Assembly (NCBI RefSeq): GCF_031846585.1
Contig: NZ_JAVRHK010000009.1
Coordinates: forward strand, 130,466 to 194,465
From: Autumnicola musiva
GTDB taxonomy: Bacteria > Bacteroidota > Bacteroidia > Flavobacteriales > Flavobacteriaceae
Reading direction: 5' to 3'
DNA: 64,000 nucleotides
Positions 46,825 through 56,271 of this stretch are shown piece after piece (the first letter of the stretch is position 1; the number at the start of each line of letters is the position of its first letter). The translations under genes were made by a program, and so were the position numbers. A model generated the notes under the pieces. It was not told the origin of the DNA. It saw only the letters and a program-made list of their open reading frames with translations, and searched no databases.

Positions 46825-49383
46825 TTATTTAACTTCCTTCCGAAGAACCTCAAGTGGCGGACTCTTTATCACGCCAATGCTGTTGCTAAGCCCAATCAAT
46901 AAAACCAGTAATATTATTCCCGGCAGCAAAAACAGGAAAGGTGTGGTAGAGGGGATAAAAGAAGAATCAAATACCTGCCAGGCAAGCAATTGGCTACTTA
47001 ACAAAGACAGCAGAATCCCCGATAATGCCCCTAAAAGCCCCAGGTAAAAATATTCTAGGGCAAGAATTTTAAAAATCTGCTTACTTCTTGCCCCCAGCGT
47101 TCTTAGCAGTACGCTTTCCTTAATTCGCTGATATTTACTTGTTCTTACGGCTCCAAGCAGTACGATAATACCTGTGAAAATGCTAAAAAATGCCATAAAA
47201 TTGATCAGCCACGAAATTTTGCTAAGAATACTTTCAATAACAGTAAGCACCTGCCGTAGATCGATAATTGAGATATTTGGAAATTTTCTTACGAGATCCT
47301 GTTGTAATGCTGCGGAAGATTGCTCATCAGGAACTTTGGTGGTAAACACTCTGAATTGCGGGGCATCTTCCAGTACTCCTGAAGGGAAAACTATTGAAAA
47401 ATTTAACTGCATCCGGCTCCAGTCAACAGTTCTTACGCTTCCCACAACCGTATTCAGTAAAACTCCCTGAACATTGAAGGTTACATTATCTCCTACAGAA
47501 ACTTTAGCATCTTCCGCAAAATTGTTGCTGACTGAAATAGGCACCGGATCCATATCTGTGGCCGTGGGAGTCCAGGAGCCCGTTTCCAAAACTTCAGAAT
47601 CTATAAGCGAATCACGATAGGTGGTGCGAAACTCATGATGAAGCACCCAGCCATTAATCCGCGAGGTGGTATCTTTTCTTATTTCATCTACAGTTTTTCC
47701 TTTTATACTTTGCACATTCATGGTGACAATAGGAATATTTTCGAGCACTTCAAGATTTTTATTCCGAATGGTCCTGTTCACTTCTTCCTGCTGCGGACTT
47801 TGAACATCGAGAAGAATCATATTCGGGCTGCCGGATTGTGCCTCCATAGAAGCCTGTGCCAGGAGCATATCTTTTGTAAAGTAAAGTGTGCTGATAAGAA
47901 ATGTGCCCACGCCAATAGCCAGTACCAAAATTAACGTCTGGTTTTGCGGCCTGAAAAGATTGAGTAGGCTTTGCCGTGCGGTAAATCCCCAGGAAGAAGG
48001 GAAGAATTTCTTTATAGCCTTCATAAACAAATGTGCAATTCCTGCTAAAATGGTAAAGGTTATGATAATCCCCGCCACAAAAGAAAGCGAATATTCCCAG
48101 TCCTCCAGGATCCAGTAGGAAAATAGAAGGATAAAAAGAAAAATTCCTGCGAGTACAATTATTCCTTCTTTTCCGGACTGGGATCCGCCTTTTTCCTGTA
48201 CCCGTAAAGCCTGTAAGGGTGATACATAAAGGGTGCTCATTAATGGATAAAGCGCAAAAAGTATAGACATGGAAACGCCCAGCAATAAGCCCATTGCTAT
48301 GGCCTGTGGCGCGAAAGAAATTTGAACATCTACCGGTAAAAATTCTCCAAGTAATAATGGAAAAACCTGCTGAAGGAGTAAACCGGCAACTGTTCCAATG
48401 ATCCCTCCCAAAAATCCTATTGCAGCAATCTGGATAAGATAGATTAAAAAGGTTTGTATTTTACTTGCTCCCAGGCATTTTAAAACTGCAACTGCACGTA
48501 ATTTTTCTTTGATGTAAATATGTATCGCACTTGCTATGCCCACACATCCTAACAACAAAGCAATAAAAGCAACCAGGTTTAAAAATTTCCCGAAATTTTC
48601 ATATCTGCGGCCCATTCTTTGGCTGGTGGAAAGGTGAGTATCTAAATCGGCATCCTCTTTATCTAATTTTGGATCCAGGTCTTCATCAAGACGCTCCATA
48701 TCCATTCCCTGCGGGGCAACAAAATAGTATTTATATTCTATCCGGCTCCCGGTTTGTACCAGGCCAGTTTCCTCTATATTTCCAAAAGGAATAAGTACCG
48801 GTGGCGCTACAGAACTAAAAATAGCGGTACTTCCCGGCACCGATTTTAAAGCTCCGGCAATCGCTAAGGTGCTGTTGCCAATTTTTATACTATCGCCAGG
48901 CTGAATTCCCATTTGAAGCATAACCGTTGCATCCACCAATGCCGCACCGCTTTCCTGGAATACGCTGGCTGCCGCTGGAGGATCTGTTTCTATGATACCG
49001 TAAAATGGAAAATTTCCTTTAATTCCTCTTACCTGCACAAGTTTTGCGGCATCATTTTTAGTAAAAGCAGCCATAGAGGCAAAGCTTATTTCCTGCCCGT
49101 CCGGCCCGCCAAGGGAATCAATAATTTTTTCCACCTCTTCATTGGGAGGATTATCACTGTCTATAATAAAATCTGCACCCACTAAGGATTTTGACTGCAG
49201 CGCGATATTCTTTTTCAGGTTATCTCCAAAAGATTGGATAGAGACTACGGCGGCAATTCCCAGTACTATGGAAGCCATAAACAGGCTGAGCTTTTTGCCA
49301 CTGGCTTTACCGTCACGCCAGGCCATCTTCAGCAGCCAACCAAATCCTGCTTTGGGAGTTGCATTGTTTTTATTTTCTACCAT
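46825..49383 (-). CDS. ABC transporter permease, FtsX/MacB-like (YbbP type)
   Basis: This 852-residue inner-membrane protein begins FGWLLKMAWRDGKASGKKLS, has a first membrane helix at about 35-55, a large periplasmic domain, and then two clusters of three or four helices separated by a second periplasmic domain, ending with LVLLIGLSNSIGVIKSPPLE. This duplicated FtsX arrangement (ten helices) is that of YbbP. It overlaps the ATPase gene by 7 bp, and the pair stands next to a TesA-like gene exactly as in many bacteria. YbbAP has been connected with export or extraction of lipophilic substrates; the substrate here is unknown. Confidence 0.9.
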   Translation of the reverse strand: MVENKNNATPKAGFGWLLKMAWRDGKASGKKLSLFMASIVLGIAAVVSIQSFGDNLKKNIALQSKSLVGADFIIDSDNPPNEEVEKIIDSLGGPDGQEISFASMAAFTKNDAAKLVQVRGIKGNFPFYGIIETDPPAAASVFQESGAALVDATVMLQMGIQPGDSIKIGNSTLAIAGALKSVPGSTAIFSSVAPPVLIPFGNIEETGLVQTGSRIEYKYYFVAPQGMDMERLDEDLDPKLDKEDADLDTHLSTSQRMGRRYENFGKFLNLVAFIALLLGCVGIASAIHIYIKEKLRAVAVLKCLGASKIQTFLIYLIQIAAIGFLGGIIGTVAGLLLQQVFPLLLGEFLPVDVQISFAPQAIAMGLLLGVSMSILFALYPLMSTLYVSPLQALRVQEKGGSQSGKEGIIVLAGIFLFILLFSYWILEDWEYSLSFVAGIIITFTILAGIAHLFMKAIKKFFPSSWGFTARQSLLNLFRPQNQTLILVLAIGVGTFLISTLYFTKDMLLAQASMEAQSGSPNMILLDVQSPQQEEVNRTIRNKNLEVLENIPIVTMNVQSIKGKTVDEIRKDTTSRINGWVLHHEFRTTYRDSLIDSEVLETGSWTPTATDMDPVPISVSNNFAEDAKVSVGDNVTFNVQGVLLNTVVGSVRTVDWSRMQLNFSIVFPSGVLEDAPQFRVFTTKVPDEQSSAALQQDLVRKFPNISIIDLRQVLTVIESILSKISWLINFMAFFSIFTGIIVLLGAVRTSKYQRIKESVLLRTLGARSKQIFKILALEYFYLGLLGALSGILLSLLSSQLLAWQVFDSSFIPSTTPFLFLLPGIILLVLLIGLSNSIGVIKSPPLEVLRKEVK

Positions 49384-50066
49384 TGCTCAGCAGTCTGGTT
49401 CGATATAATTTTCCCGCCTTTCAGCCTTAAAATGTGACCGGTTTTCTGGGCTAGTTCAATATCATGGGTTACAATAATTAGAGTAGTGCCCAAATCTTTG
49501 TTAAGGTCAAAAAGCAGCTGTTCTACTTTTTCCCCGGTTTCAGCATCAAGATTACCCGTAGGTTCATCAGCAAAAAGAACAGCAGGCTTATTGGAAAAAG
49601 CCCTTGCCAGCGCCACACGTTGCTGTTCTCCTCCTGAAAGTTGAGAAGGGTAGTGGTGAAAACGGTCTGCCAGGCCTACTTTTTCCAGAAGTTCCATTCC
49701 TGTTTTGGAAGCATTTTTAACTGACTGTAATTCCAGCGGAACGGCAACATTTTCTAAGGCAGTAAGTGTTGGTAATAATTGAAAATCCTGGAATACAAAC
49801 CCAATATTTCTGTTTCGCAGAAGAGCACGGGTATCTTCATTTAAGCTTTCCAGTTTTTTACCGCATAAGTTAATGCTGCCGGAATCCGGCCTGTCCAGTC
49901 CCGCACATAAACCTAAAAGAGTGGTTTTTCCGCTGCCTGAAGGGCCTACAATGGCAAAACTTTCACCTTCTTCTACTGCAAAATTAATATTATGCAGTAC
50001 CTTTAATGTTTTGGAACCGCTGGAATAGCTTTTTTCCAAATTGCTTACATCTAAAATTTTGGCCAT
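49377..50066 (-). CDS. ABC transporter ATPase (YbbA type)
   Basis: This 229-residue cytosolic ATPase powers the adjacent YbbP-like permease. It has Walker A GPSGSGKTTLLGL, Q-loop FVFQDFQLLPTLTAL, signature LSGGEQQRVALARAF, Walker B VLFADEPTGNLD and H-loop LIIVTHDIELAQ. The LolD/MacB-like LSGGEQQ form is typical of this group. It is the first gene of a two-gene operon and is divergent from the TesA-like gene, with only 64 bp between the starts, so both promoters overlap. Confidence 0.95.
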   Translation of the reverse strand: MAKILDVSNLEKSYSSGSKTLKVLHNINFAVEEGESFAIVGPSGSGKTTLLGLCAGLDRPDSGSINLCGKKLESLNEDTRALLRNRNIGFVFQDFQLLPTLTALENVAVPLELQSVKNASKTGMELLEKVGLADRFHHYPSQLSGGEQQRVALARAFSNKPAVLFADEPTGNLDAETGEKVEQLLFDLNKDLGTTLIIVTHDIELAQKTGHILRLKGGKIISNQTAEQW

Positions 50067-50130
50067 TACTTAAATTTGTTTTCCTGAAGTGGACAAAATA
50101 AAAAAATGATTTTTAATTACTGATATTGTT

Positions 50131-50835
50131 ATGAAGAACTTGGGAATATGTTATGCTTTGTTGATTATCATATTCTTTTCCTGTGGAGAAGCTAACAACA
50201 AGCAGAAGGAAAAAAAGGAAGAACAGCAAGAAGTTGTTGCGGAAGAAAATGAAAACAGTGAAGGGTCCAAAACCATCCTTTTTTTTGGTAACAGCCTTAC
50301 TGCCGGACTTGGTCTGGAAAGTGAAGAAACCTTTCCTGCCTTAATACAGGAAAAACTGGATTCGCTTAATATGGATTACCGGGTTATAAACGCGGGATTG
50401 AGCGGGGAAACTACTGCGGCAGGTAAAAACAGGATCAATTGGGTGCTTAACCAGGATGTGGATGTTTTTGTGCTTGAACTTGGTGCAAATGATGGCCTAC
50501 GCGGTATTCCTTTAGAAGAAACCAGACAAAATTTGCAGGATATTATTGATATTGTAACAGAAAAAAATCCTGATACTGAGATTATTCTTGCTGGTATGCA
50601 GCTTCCTCCAAATATCGGGCAGGATTACACAACAGAATTTAGAAAGATTTTTCCGGAGCTGGCAGAAAATAATAACGTTCATCTAATACCGTTTTTACTT
50701 GAAGATGTGGCGGGCAGGCCGGAACTTAATCAGCAGGACGGCATACATCCTACTGCTGAAGGTCAGGAAATTGTGGCGAAAAATGTATGGGAGGTACTGG
50801 AACCAATTGTTGATGCTGAAAATCAGGAAGAATAA
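50131..50835 (+). CDS. GDSL/SGNH arylesterase-lysophospholipase lipoprotein (TesA-like)
   Basis: This 234-residue lipid-anchored esterase has the lipobox ALLIIIFFSCGEANNK (Cys about 18) and a Lys/Glu-rich linker. The SGNH blocks are present: block I FFGNSLTAGLGLE (Asn replaces the usual Asp of GDSL), block II GLSGETTAAG, block III LELGANDGLRG and block V DGIHPTAEGQ with the catalytic Asp-His. It is divergent from the YbbA-like ATPase, the same gene neighbourhood as E. coli tesA-ybbA-ybbP, which argues for a common lipid-linked role. It acts in the periplasm or at the outer membrane. Confidence 0.92.
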   Translation: MKNLGICYALLIIIFFSCGEANNKQKEKKEEQQEVVAEENENSEGSKTILFFGNSLTAGLGLESEETFPALIQEKLDSLNMDYRVINAGLSGETTAAGKNRINWVLNQDVDVFVLELGANDGLRGIPLEETRQNLQDIIDIVTEKNPDTEIILAGMQLPPNIGQDYTTEFRKIFPELAENNNVHLIPFLLEDVAGRPELNQQDGIHPTAEGQEIVAKNVWEVLEPIVDAENQEE

Positions 50836-51016
50836 GTAAGGCCTGGTCTGGAGTATTAAGCTGAACCTATTTTAAGGTCCAATTCTGAAGTTAGAAAATA
50901 ATTTTACTACTAATAATACTGAATCAAATTCAGGCTGAAGATTTCAATTATTATCAGAGATCTATAATGTTAAAATGAAGATATAATTCAGCTTTCTGAT
51001 TATAAAAATATTAGAG

Positions 51017-51601
51017 ATGCTTTTAAAAATTTCGTTGAAAAATTGTTTCATGGTGATATTTCTCATCTTTTTCGGAATTTCTGCCGGTGCGTAAAAACAG
51101 TTTAATGTTCTATTGATAACCGAAACTGATGGCTGGCACCATGAATCTATAGAGGATGGCATAAAAGCGTTAGAAGAGCTGGCTGACACCCATAATTTCA
51201 GCCTGGAAAAGCAACAGGAAGCGAGATTGGAAATTCTTAAGCATAATTTCCCGGGGCTGGAGCATTTTCCGAATAAACTTTTATGGACAGATGAATGGTA
51301 CGAGTTTGGGAGAGAAAGAACCGGAGGTTTAAATTACCTGATTGCTATTGATGAAAATTCTTTTTATCCTGAAGTAACCTGGAAAAACAGGGATGAGGAT
51401 AAAAATGGAAATATGATGGACCGGGTTGGAAAAGGAATAGGTGATTTTCATCCCATTTCATGGTATCATGAATATGATGGCGGAAGAGCGTTCTACATTG
51501 CTCTGGGCCACATTCCGAAAGTTTATGAAAATCAGTGGTTTCCAGACCATCTTTGCGGTGGTGTTTTTTATGCTGCTACAGGTAAGGGAATAGAGAAATA
51601 A
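51017..51601 (+). pseudogene. Decayed ThuA-like protein gene (in-frame stop, internal deletion)
   Basis: From ATG 51017 the frame encodes a signal-like leader (FMVIFLIFFGISAGA) that hits TAA at 51092-51094. The same frame then continues QFNVLLITETDGWHHESIED, the N-terminal strand of ThuA-like domains, where ETDGWHHESI is typical. After ADTHNFSLEK the expected middle region (a glutamine-amidotransferase-like core, roughly 70-90 residues) is absent. The C-terminal part resumes at LLWTDEWYEFGRE and PISWYHEYDGGRAFY, the family signature. It is therefore doubly damaged and very likely non-functional. A TTG at 51113 could start a shorter, still defective product. Confidence 0.8.
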
Positions 51602-51653
51602 GTCCTATTCTTTAAATCCTTCAGTAGATAAAAAGGTGTTATAATTTGTTGAA

Positions 51654-52514
51654 TTAATCATTTTCCTTCAGCACCAAAACGGGAATGTTGGGGTTAAAAT
51701 CTATTTCCTCTACAAATGGCTGGGCGAACAGCTTAGAGAAAAAGCCCTGCTTTCTTTTATAAATGGCCAGTAAGTCACTCTCCCTGCTTTCAATAAAAAG
51801 GCGTGTACCCGTACTTATTGTGGTTTTGGTAAGTGTATGGAAACTGCAATCGAATTTTGAGAAGTAATCTTTTAAGATATTTTTATTAGTTTCCTGTTCT
51901 TTATTCAGACCTTTATTGTCGGTATCTATATAAAGTACCCTGATACCGGCCTTAAAACTAGAGGCAATATCCATAAGGGCGGTTAATTCTTTAAGTTTAA
52001 AGACCATTCTGAAGCTGGTAGGAAATACAATTTCCCGTACCACATCTGTGGTTGGTGATGATTCTTCAGGTATTACCAAAATAGGACATTTCTCTATTTT
52101 TTCTGAAATAGCCGTAACCGTATTATCGTATGCTGAATTAATAGAGACGTTTTCTCCTTTAGAGCCCATGAGGATTAGGTCTATATTTTGTTTATCTACG
52201 GCATCCTGTATAGCTTCAGGCAAAGCCTGGTTGGATGAAAGTGTTTCAAATTGGTGACGCTGATTTTCTTTTCTGAATGACAGGCCTTTCAGGATTTTTT
52301 CAAGACCTTCCTGAGATTCCTCCCTGGCTTTTTCACCGGTATTTCTTCCTGAAGGTTTGGATAAGGAAAGCTTTTCCGGTAAAGAACTTCCAGTCTGGTA
52401 AGCATTAAGCACATAAAAGGTACATGGGATATTTTTGTACAAACCAAATCCGTACACTAAAGCATTCCATGCATGCTTTGAAAAATTAGTGGGAACCAGA
52501 ATTCTTTTTTCCAT
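51654..52514 (-). CDS. Universal stress protein with two Usp domains
   Basis: This 286-residue cytosolic protein has two Usp modules. The first (about 1-150) opens RILVPTNFSKHAWNALVYG and has DLILMGSKGENVSINSAYDN and CPILVIPEE, which lacks the complete GxxG-9x-G(S/T) ATP site. The second (about 160-286) has VREIVFPTSFRMVFKLKE and ends IPVLVLKEND. Such tandem Usp proteins are common in Bacteroidota and accumulate under stress. A specific role cannot be read. It is monocistronic and convergent with the decayed ThuA-like gene. Confidence 0.88.
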   Translation of the reverse strand: MEKRILVPTNFSKHAWNALVYGFGLYKNIPCTFYVLNAYQTGSSLPEKLSLSKPSGRNTGEKAREESQEGLEKILKGLSFRKENQRHQFETLSSNQALPEAIQDAVDKQNIDLILMGSKGENVSINSAYDNTVTAISEKIEKCPILVIPEESSPTTDVVREIVFPTSFRMVFKLKELTALMDIASSFKAGIRVLYIDTDNKGLNKEQETNKNILKDYFSKFDCSFHTLTKTTISTGTRLFIESRESDLLAIYKRKQGFFSKLFAQPFVEEIDFNPNIPVLVLKEND

Positions 52515-52654
52515 ACTGTTGTTTTTATAGTTTCAAAGAAGGAAACGACTGTAAATATAATATTTCGGAACCACAATTTTAAAATAAGGTACAGGTATAA
52601 CCGAAACATTTTTAGAAGAAGTGATTACTACTGTTGTTTTCTAAAAGAGTGGAG

Positions 52655-53407
52655 CTATAATTGTTCCTTAAGTTTTTTAAATTCCTGCTCCAGGTAATCC
52701 AGTTTGTTGGCTAAAGCTGAAGAACTACCTGGAGCTCTACTCAGGATAGAATATTTTACGAGCCAAAGCTCTTTCAGGTCTGCAAGCTTAATTTCAGTAT
52801 CATCAATGTCTTTATTAGCAGCTCTTAAAATCACTTTTTCTCCCGAAATATAAAATTTACGCAAAAACAACCAATCTTGCATCAAACCTAAAACCAGGCT
52901 GCCGCTTTCGATATTGGAAAATTTTTCAGTTGCAATTTTTTCACCAATTACAATATCATTGGGCCGCAGGCTGCGGTCATTTCCTGTCATTTCCATGTTT
53001 GTTAAAACATAAGCTCGAAATTTACGGTCTGGATTTACCGGTAAGCGAAGGCAGGGAAGGCCTTCTATAAAATGAGGTTTATCGAAATACCGGATATAAT
53101 CCTGTTCACTTGCGGGTACTATGCAGGAAACCTCTGGGAAGTATTCCGTATTTAAAGTTCTTTCTGGAGCCAGGTCATTTTTAAATTTTAAAAGCTTGTT
53201 TATTGTGAGTTCTGTAGTGAGCAGATCATCTATAGAAATGTTAAAATGACTGGCTATTTTAATAATGGTTTCTATTCGGGGTTCACTGCGCCCTTCTTCA
53301 TAAGCTCCCAAAGTACCGCGTTTTAATTCAAACATCCCGGCAAAAGCCTGTTGGCTCATTTCTTTTACATTCCTGATATTCCTGATGTTTTTCCCGAAAT
53401 AAGACAT
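52655..53407 (-). CDS. XRE-family transcriptional regulator with S24-like C-terminal domain
   Basis: This 250-residue DNA-binding protein has an N-terminal Cro/C1 helix-turn-helix (about 1-65: KEMSQQAFAGMFELKRGTLG, then SEPRIETIIKIASHFN). A LexA/S24-like fold spans about 110-215 (LRPNDIVIGEKI, GSLVLGLMQDWLFLRKFY). The serine of the usual GDSM is not present (VLTNMEMTGNDRS), so self-cleavage is unlikely and the domain may sense or dimerise. A coiled-coil tail (LDYLEQEFKKLKEQL) ends it. It is divergent from the catalase gene 53723-55855 and two dyads lie between them, so it may control that gene (inference). Confidence 0.85.
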   Translation of the reverse strand: MSYFGKNIRNIRNVKEMSQQAFAGMFELKRGTLGAYEEGRSEPRIETIIKIASHFNISIDDLLTTELTINKLLKFKNDLAPERTLNTEYFPEVSCIVPASEQDYIRYFDKPHFIEGLPCLRLPVNPDRKFRAYVLTNMEMTGNDRSLRPNDIVIGEKIATEKFSNIESGSLVLGLMQDWLFLRKFYISGEKVILRAANKDIDDTEIKLADLKELWLVKYSILSRAPGSSSALANKLDYLEQEFKKLKEQL

Positions 53408-53539
53408 TTTTTCTTTTCGAATTTTATCAATAACTGTATATCACTAGCTAAAAATTATAATAACCAGACCAGGGATAATGTGCAAAAATTAAATAATTAC
53501 AACAGGATGCAAAGTAAGTTTAATTTCTATAGCGAAAAT

Positions 53540-53561
53540 GTTCAAAATAGCATTTGTGAAC
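53540..53561. promoter_or_regulatory. Dyad between the XRE regulator and the catalase gene
   Basis: GTTCAAAATAGCATTTGTGAAC has arms GTTCA/TGAAC with 8 of 9 matching positions around a short centre. It lies 133 bp above the regulator start and 162 bp below the catalase start, and could be a repressor operator. Confidence 0.4.
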
Positions 53562-53588
53562 TATAGATGAATCTTACTTATATATGAG

Positions 53589-53626
53589 AATAGTTAATTT
53601 AATACCGGAATAGGGTATCAACTATT
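53589..53626. promoter_or_regulatory. Imperfect long dyad upstream of the catalase gene
   Basis: Arms AATAGTT (53589-53595) and AACTATT (53620-53626) enclose a further ATACC/GGTAT pair. It lies about 97 bp above the catalase ATG. It may be an operator or an mRNA leader hairpin. Confidence 0.35.
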
Positions 53627-53722
53627 TATTTAAGAAAATGATGCAATTTGTTTAACATTATTTTCACAGTAGAACTCTATAGGTTATTTTAATTTTAATC
53701 TCAAACTTAATCAAAATTAGTT

Positions 53723-55855
53723 ATGAAAGAAAAAGATGAAAAGCCTTCTAAAAAAGTAGAAGACTTGAAAAAAAATATTTCAGATCCTAAAGGTAAAAAG
53801 ATGACTACCAATCAGGGTTTAAAAGTAAACGACACGAATAATTCCCTTAAAGCGGGAGAACGCGGCGCCACACTTCTGGAAGATTTTATCCTTAGGGAGA
53901 AAATCACCCATTTTGATCATGAACGTATTCCGGAAAGAATAGTCCATGCCCGTGGAAGTGGAGCGCATGGTTATTTTGAACTTTATGAGAGTCAGGAAGA
54001 AATTACCAAAGCGGGTATTTTTACCGATACTTCGAGAAAAACCCCGGTATTTGTAAGATTCTCAACTGTTGCAGGTTCTAAAGGATCTGCAGATCTTGCC
54101 CGTGATGTTCGTGGTTTTGCCACTAAATTTTATACAGATGAAGGGGTGTTTGACCTTGTTGGTAACAATATGCCTATTTTCTTTATTCAGGATGCAATGA
54201 AATTTCCGGATTTAATCCATTCGGTAAAACCTGAACCAGACAGGGAAATTCCACAGGCGGCTTCTGCTCACGATACCTTTTATGACTTTGTCTCTCATAC
54301 TACGGAAACACTTCATAACCAAATCTGGTTAATGAGTGACAGGGCAATTCCAAGAAGTTTCCGAATGATGGAAGGGTTTGGGATCCACACCTTCAGACTG
54401 GTAAATGCTGAAGGAAAATCTCATTTTGTTAAATTCCACTGGAAACCATTATTAGGTGTAAAATCGGTAACCTGGGATGAAGCAGTTAAAATTCATGGTG
54501 CCGATACAGACTTCCACAGAAGAGATCTTTGGGATGCCATAGAAGCAGGGGAGTATCCGGAATGGGAATTAGGATTCCAGGTGGTACCGCAGGAAGATGA
54601 GCATAAATTTGATTTTGACCTTCTGGATCCAACAAAGTTAATTCCGGAAGAAATGGTGCCGGTAAAGCGTATAGGTAAAATGACGCTGAACCGTAATCCT
54701 GAAAACTTTTTTGCAGAAACCGAGCAGGTGGCTTTCCACCCCGGTCATGTGGTTCCCGGAATTGACTTTACAAATGATCCATTACTACAAGGAAGATTGT
54801 TTTCCTATACCGATACCCAACTTTCAAGATTAGGAAGCCCTAATTTTAATGAAATTCCAATCAATCGTCCGGTAAATGAAGTGCATAACAATCAGCGTGA
54901 TGCACATATGAGGATGACTGTAAATAAAGGGAAAACCGCATATTTTCCTAATTCTATCGGCGGAGGCTGCCCACATCTTGCGAAAATAGCCGAAGGCGGC
55001 TTCAACAGTTATGAAGAGCGCATAGATGCGAAAAAAGTAAGAGAGAGAAGCGAAAGCTTTAATGACCATTTTTCCCAGCCGGCATTGTTCTACCGTAGTT
55101 TGACAGAACATGAGCAGGAACACGTGGTACAGGCATACTCATTTGAGTTAGGAAAATGTACTTATGATCATATTAAGCAGCGTATGCTCTGGATTCTAAG
55201 TCAGATAGATGAAACACTGGCTGCCAAAGTTTCTGTTAATCTGGGAATGGAAATTCCAGAGGGAATTGATGGTCCGATTAACCAGGCAATAGGAGCCGAT
55301 GCTGATGTGGAAAAACATCAGCCAGGGACCAAAAAGATGTACCTGGACAAATCCAAAGCATTAAGTCAGGAATTTCTTCCTTCAGAAGGAATAGCGACCA
55401 GAAAAATAGCTGTGCTTGTTGGAGACGGATTTAGCGAAAGCGACTATAATAAGATGAAAAAGCCGCTTGAAGAAAAAGGAGCTATGGTTCAGATTGTGGG
55501 AGTACACGGTGGTACAATTAAATGTGATAAAGGAGACAAACATAAAGTGGCACATGCACTAATGACCACTGAAAGTGTTGTTTTTGATGCCTTATATATA
55601 CCCGGGGGTAAAGAAAGTATCAGTGCCCTTATGAAGCAGGCCAAAGCGAAGAAATTCGTTAATGAAGCTTTAAAACACTGTAAGGCAATTGCAGTAGATT
55701 CTGAAGGAGAGGAGTTTTTTGATGCTACCTACGGTAAGGATTTTAAATCTGATGAGGCGGTATGTATTAACGAAAAGCCTGAGAAATTTATAAAGGCCAT
55801 CAGCATGCACCGTAACTGGAAAAGAGAAAAAGCAGCTATGGAAATTCCTGCTTAA
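53723..55855 (+). CDS. katE: Large-subunit catalase with C-terminal DJ-1/PfpI-like domain (HPII type)
   Basis: This 710-residue heme catalase dismutates hydrogen peroxide. The distal histidine is in RIVHARGSGAHGYFEL, the active-site Asn in LVGNNMPIFFIQDAMKFPDL, and the proximal tyrosine in RLFSYTDTQLSRLG. An N-terminal extension of about 45 charged residues (KPSKKVEDLKKNISDPKG) and a C-terminal glutamine-amidotransferase-like domain (about 565-700, KIAVLVGDGFSESDYNKMKK) make it the long HPII type. The cysteine nucleophile of active DJ-1 enzymes is not seen, as expected. It is followed by a good terminator. It has no signal peptide. Confidence 0.96.
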   Translation: MKEKDEKPSKKVEDLKKNISDPKGKKMTTNQGLKVNDTNNSLKAGERGATLLEDFILREKITHFDHERIPERIVHARGSGAHGYFELYESQEEITKAGIFTDTSRKTPVFVRFSTVAGSKGSADLARDVRGFATKFYTDEGVFDLVGNNMPIFFIQDAMKFPDLIHSVKPEPDREIPQAASAHDTFYDFVSHTTETLHNQIWLMSDRAIPRSFRMMEGFGIHTFRLVNAEGKSHFVKFHWKPLLGVKSVTWDEAVKIHGADTDFHRRDLWDAIEAGEYPEWELGFQVVPQEDEHKFDFDLLDPTKLIPEEMVPVKRIGKMTLNRNPENFFAETEQVAFHPGHVVPGIDFTNDPLLQGRLFSYTDTQLSRLGSPNFNEIPINRPVNEVHNNQRDAHMRMTVNKGKTAYFPNSIGGGCPHLAKIAEGGFNSYEERIDAKKVRERSESFNDHFSQPALFYRSLTEHEQEHVVQAYSFELGKCTYDHIKQRMLWILSQIDETLAAKVSVNLGMEIPEGIDGPINQAIGADADVEKHQPGTKKMYLDKSKALSQEFLPSEGIATRKIAVLVGDGFSESDYNKMKKPLEEKGAMVQIVGVHGGTIKCDKGDKHKVAHALMTTESVVFDALYIPGGKESISALMKQAKAKKFVNEALKHCKAIAVDSEGEEFFDATYGKDFKSDEAVCINEKPEKFIKAISMHRNWKREKAAMEIPA

Positions 55856-55883
55856 TTTTTACAATATTTTTCAGAAATTCAAG

Positions 55884-55913
55884 AGCCATCGTATAGTTGT
55901 GATGGCTTTTTTT
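55884..55913 (+). terminator. Terminator of katE
   Basis: A 7-bp stem AGCCATC/GATGGCT with a 10-nt loop is followed by seven T residues. It is positioned between two convergent genes. Confidence 0.75.
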
Positions 55914-55925
55914 AGTAATTACAAT

Positions 55926-56267
55926 TTATACAAGTCCGGCTGAGATTGCCTTTGCAGCTATTTTCACAAAAGCCTTAACCACGTTGGAAGCTTTTTCTAT
56001 GGCTTTTGCAACACCCGCTAATTTTTGGGCAGAGAGGTTTATTTCATCCGCAAGATAATCAAGGGCCTTGGCATCTTCCGTTAGTGTATCAACAAGTTCA
56101 TTGGTTTTTATGCGGATTATTGACCTTTCTACATTTCGTAAACTAACTGAAGCCTTTTCCAGTTGAACCCTTTCCTCTGCAGTAAGTCCATCTATTGACC
56201 GTGCATTTTCGACTATTTCTATAGTATCCAGCAACTTTTCCAGTGTCTTTATCTTTTCTGTATTCAT
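55926..56267 (-). CDS. Small helical protein paired with a lipoprotein, function unknown
   Basis: This is a 113-residue protein from ATG 56267 (a start at 56288 would overlap the upstream gene by 17 bp). Composition and periodicity suggest a fully helical protein: KTLEKLLDTIEIVENARSID, LRNVERSIIRIKTNELVDTL, LAGVAKAIEKASNVVKAFVK, ending AAKAISAGLV, an amphipathic or weakly hydrophobic tail. It lacks a signal peptide. It is coupled to the lipoprotein gene before it, so the two probably act together. No family is recognised. Confidence 0.65.
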   Translation of the reverse strand: MNTEKIKTLEKLLDTIEIVENARSIDGLTAEERVQLEKASVSLRNVERSIIRIKTNELVDTLTEDAKALDYLADEINLSAQKLAGVAKAIEKASNVVKAFVKIAAKAISAGLV

Positions 56268-56271
56268 AGCT

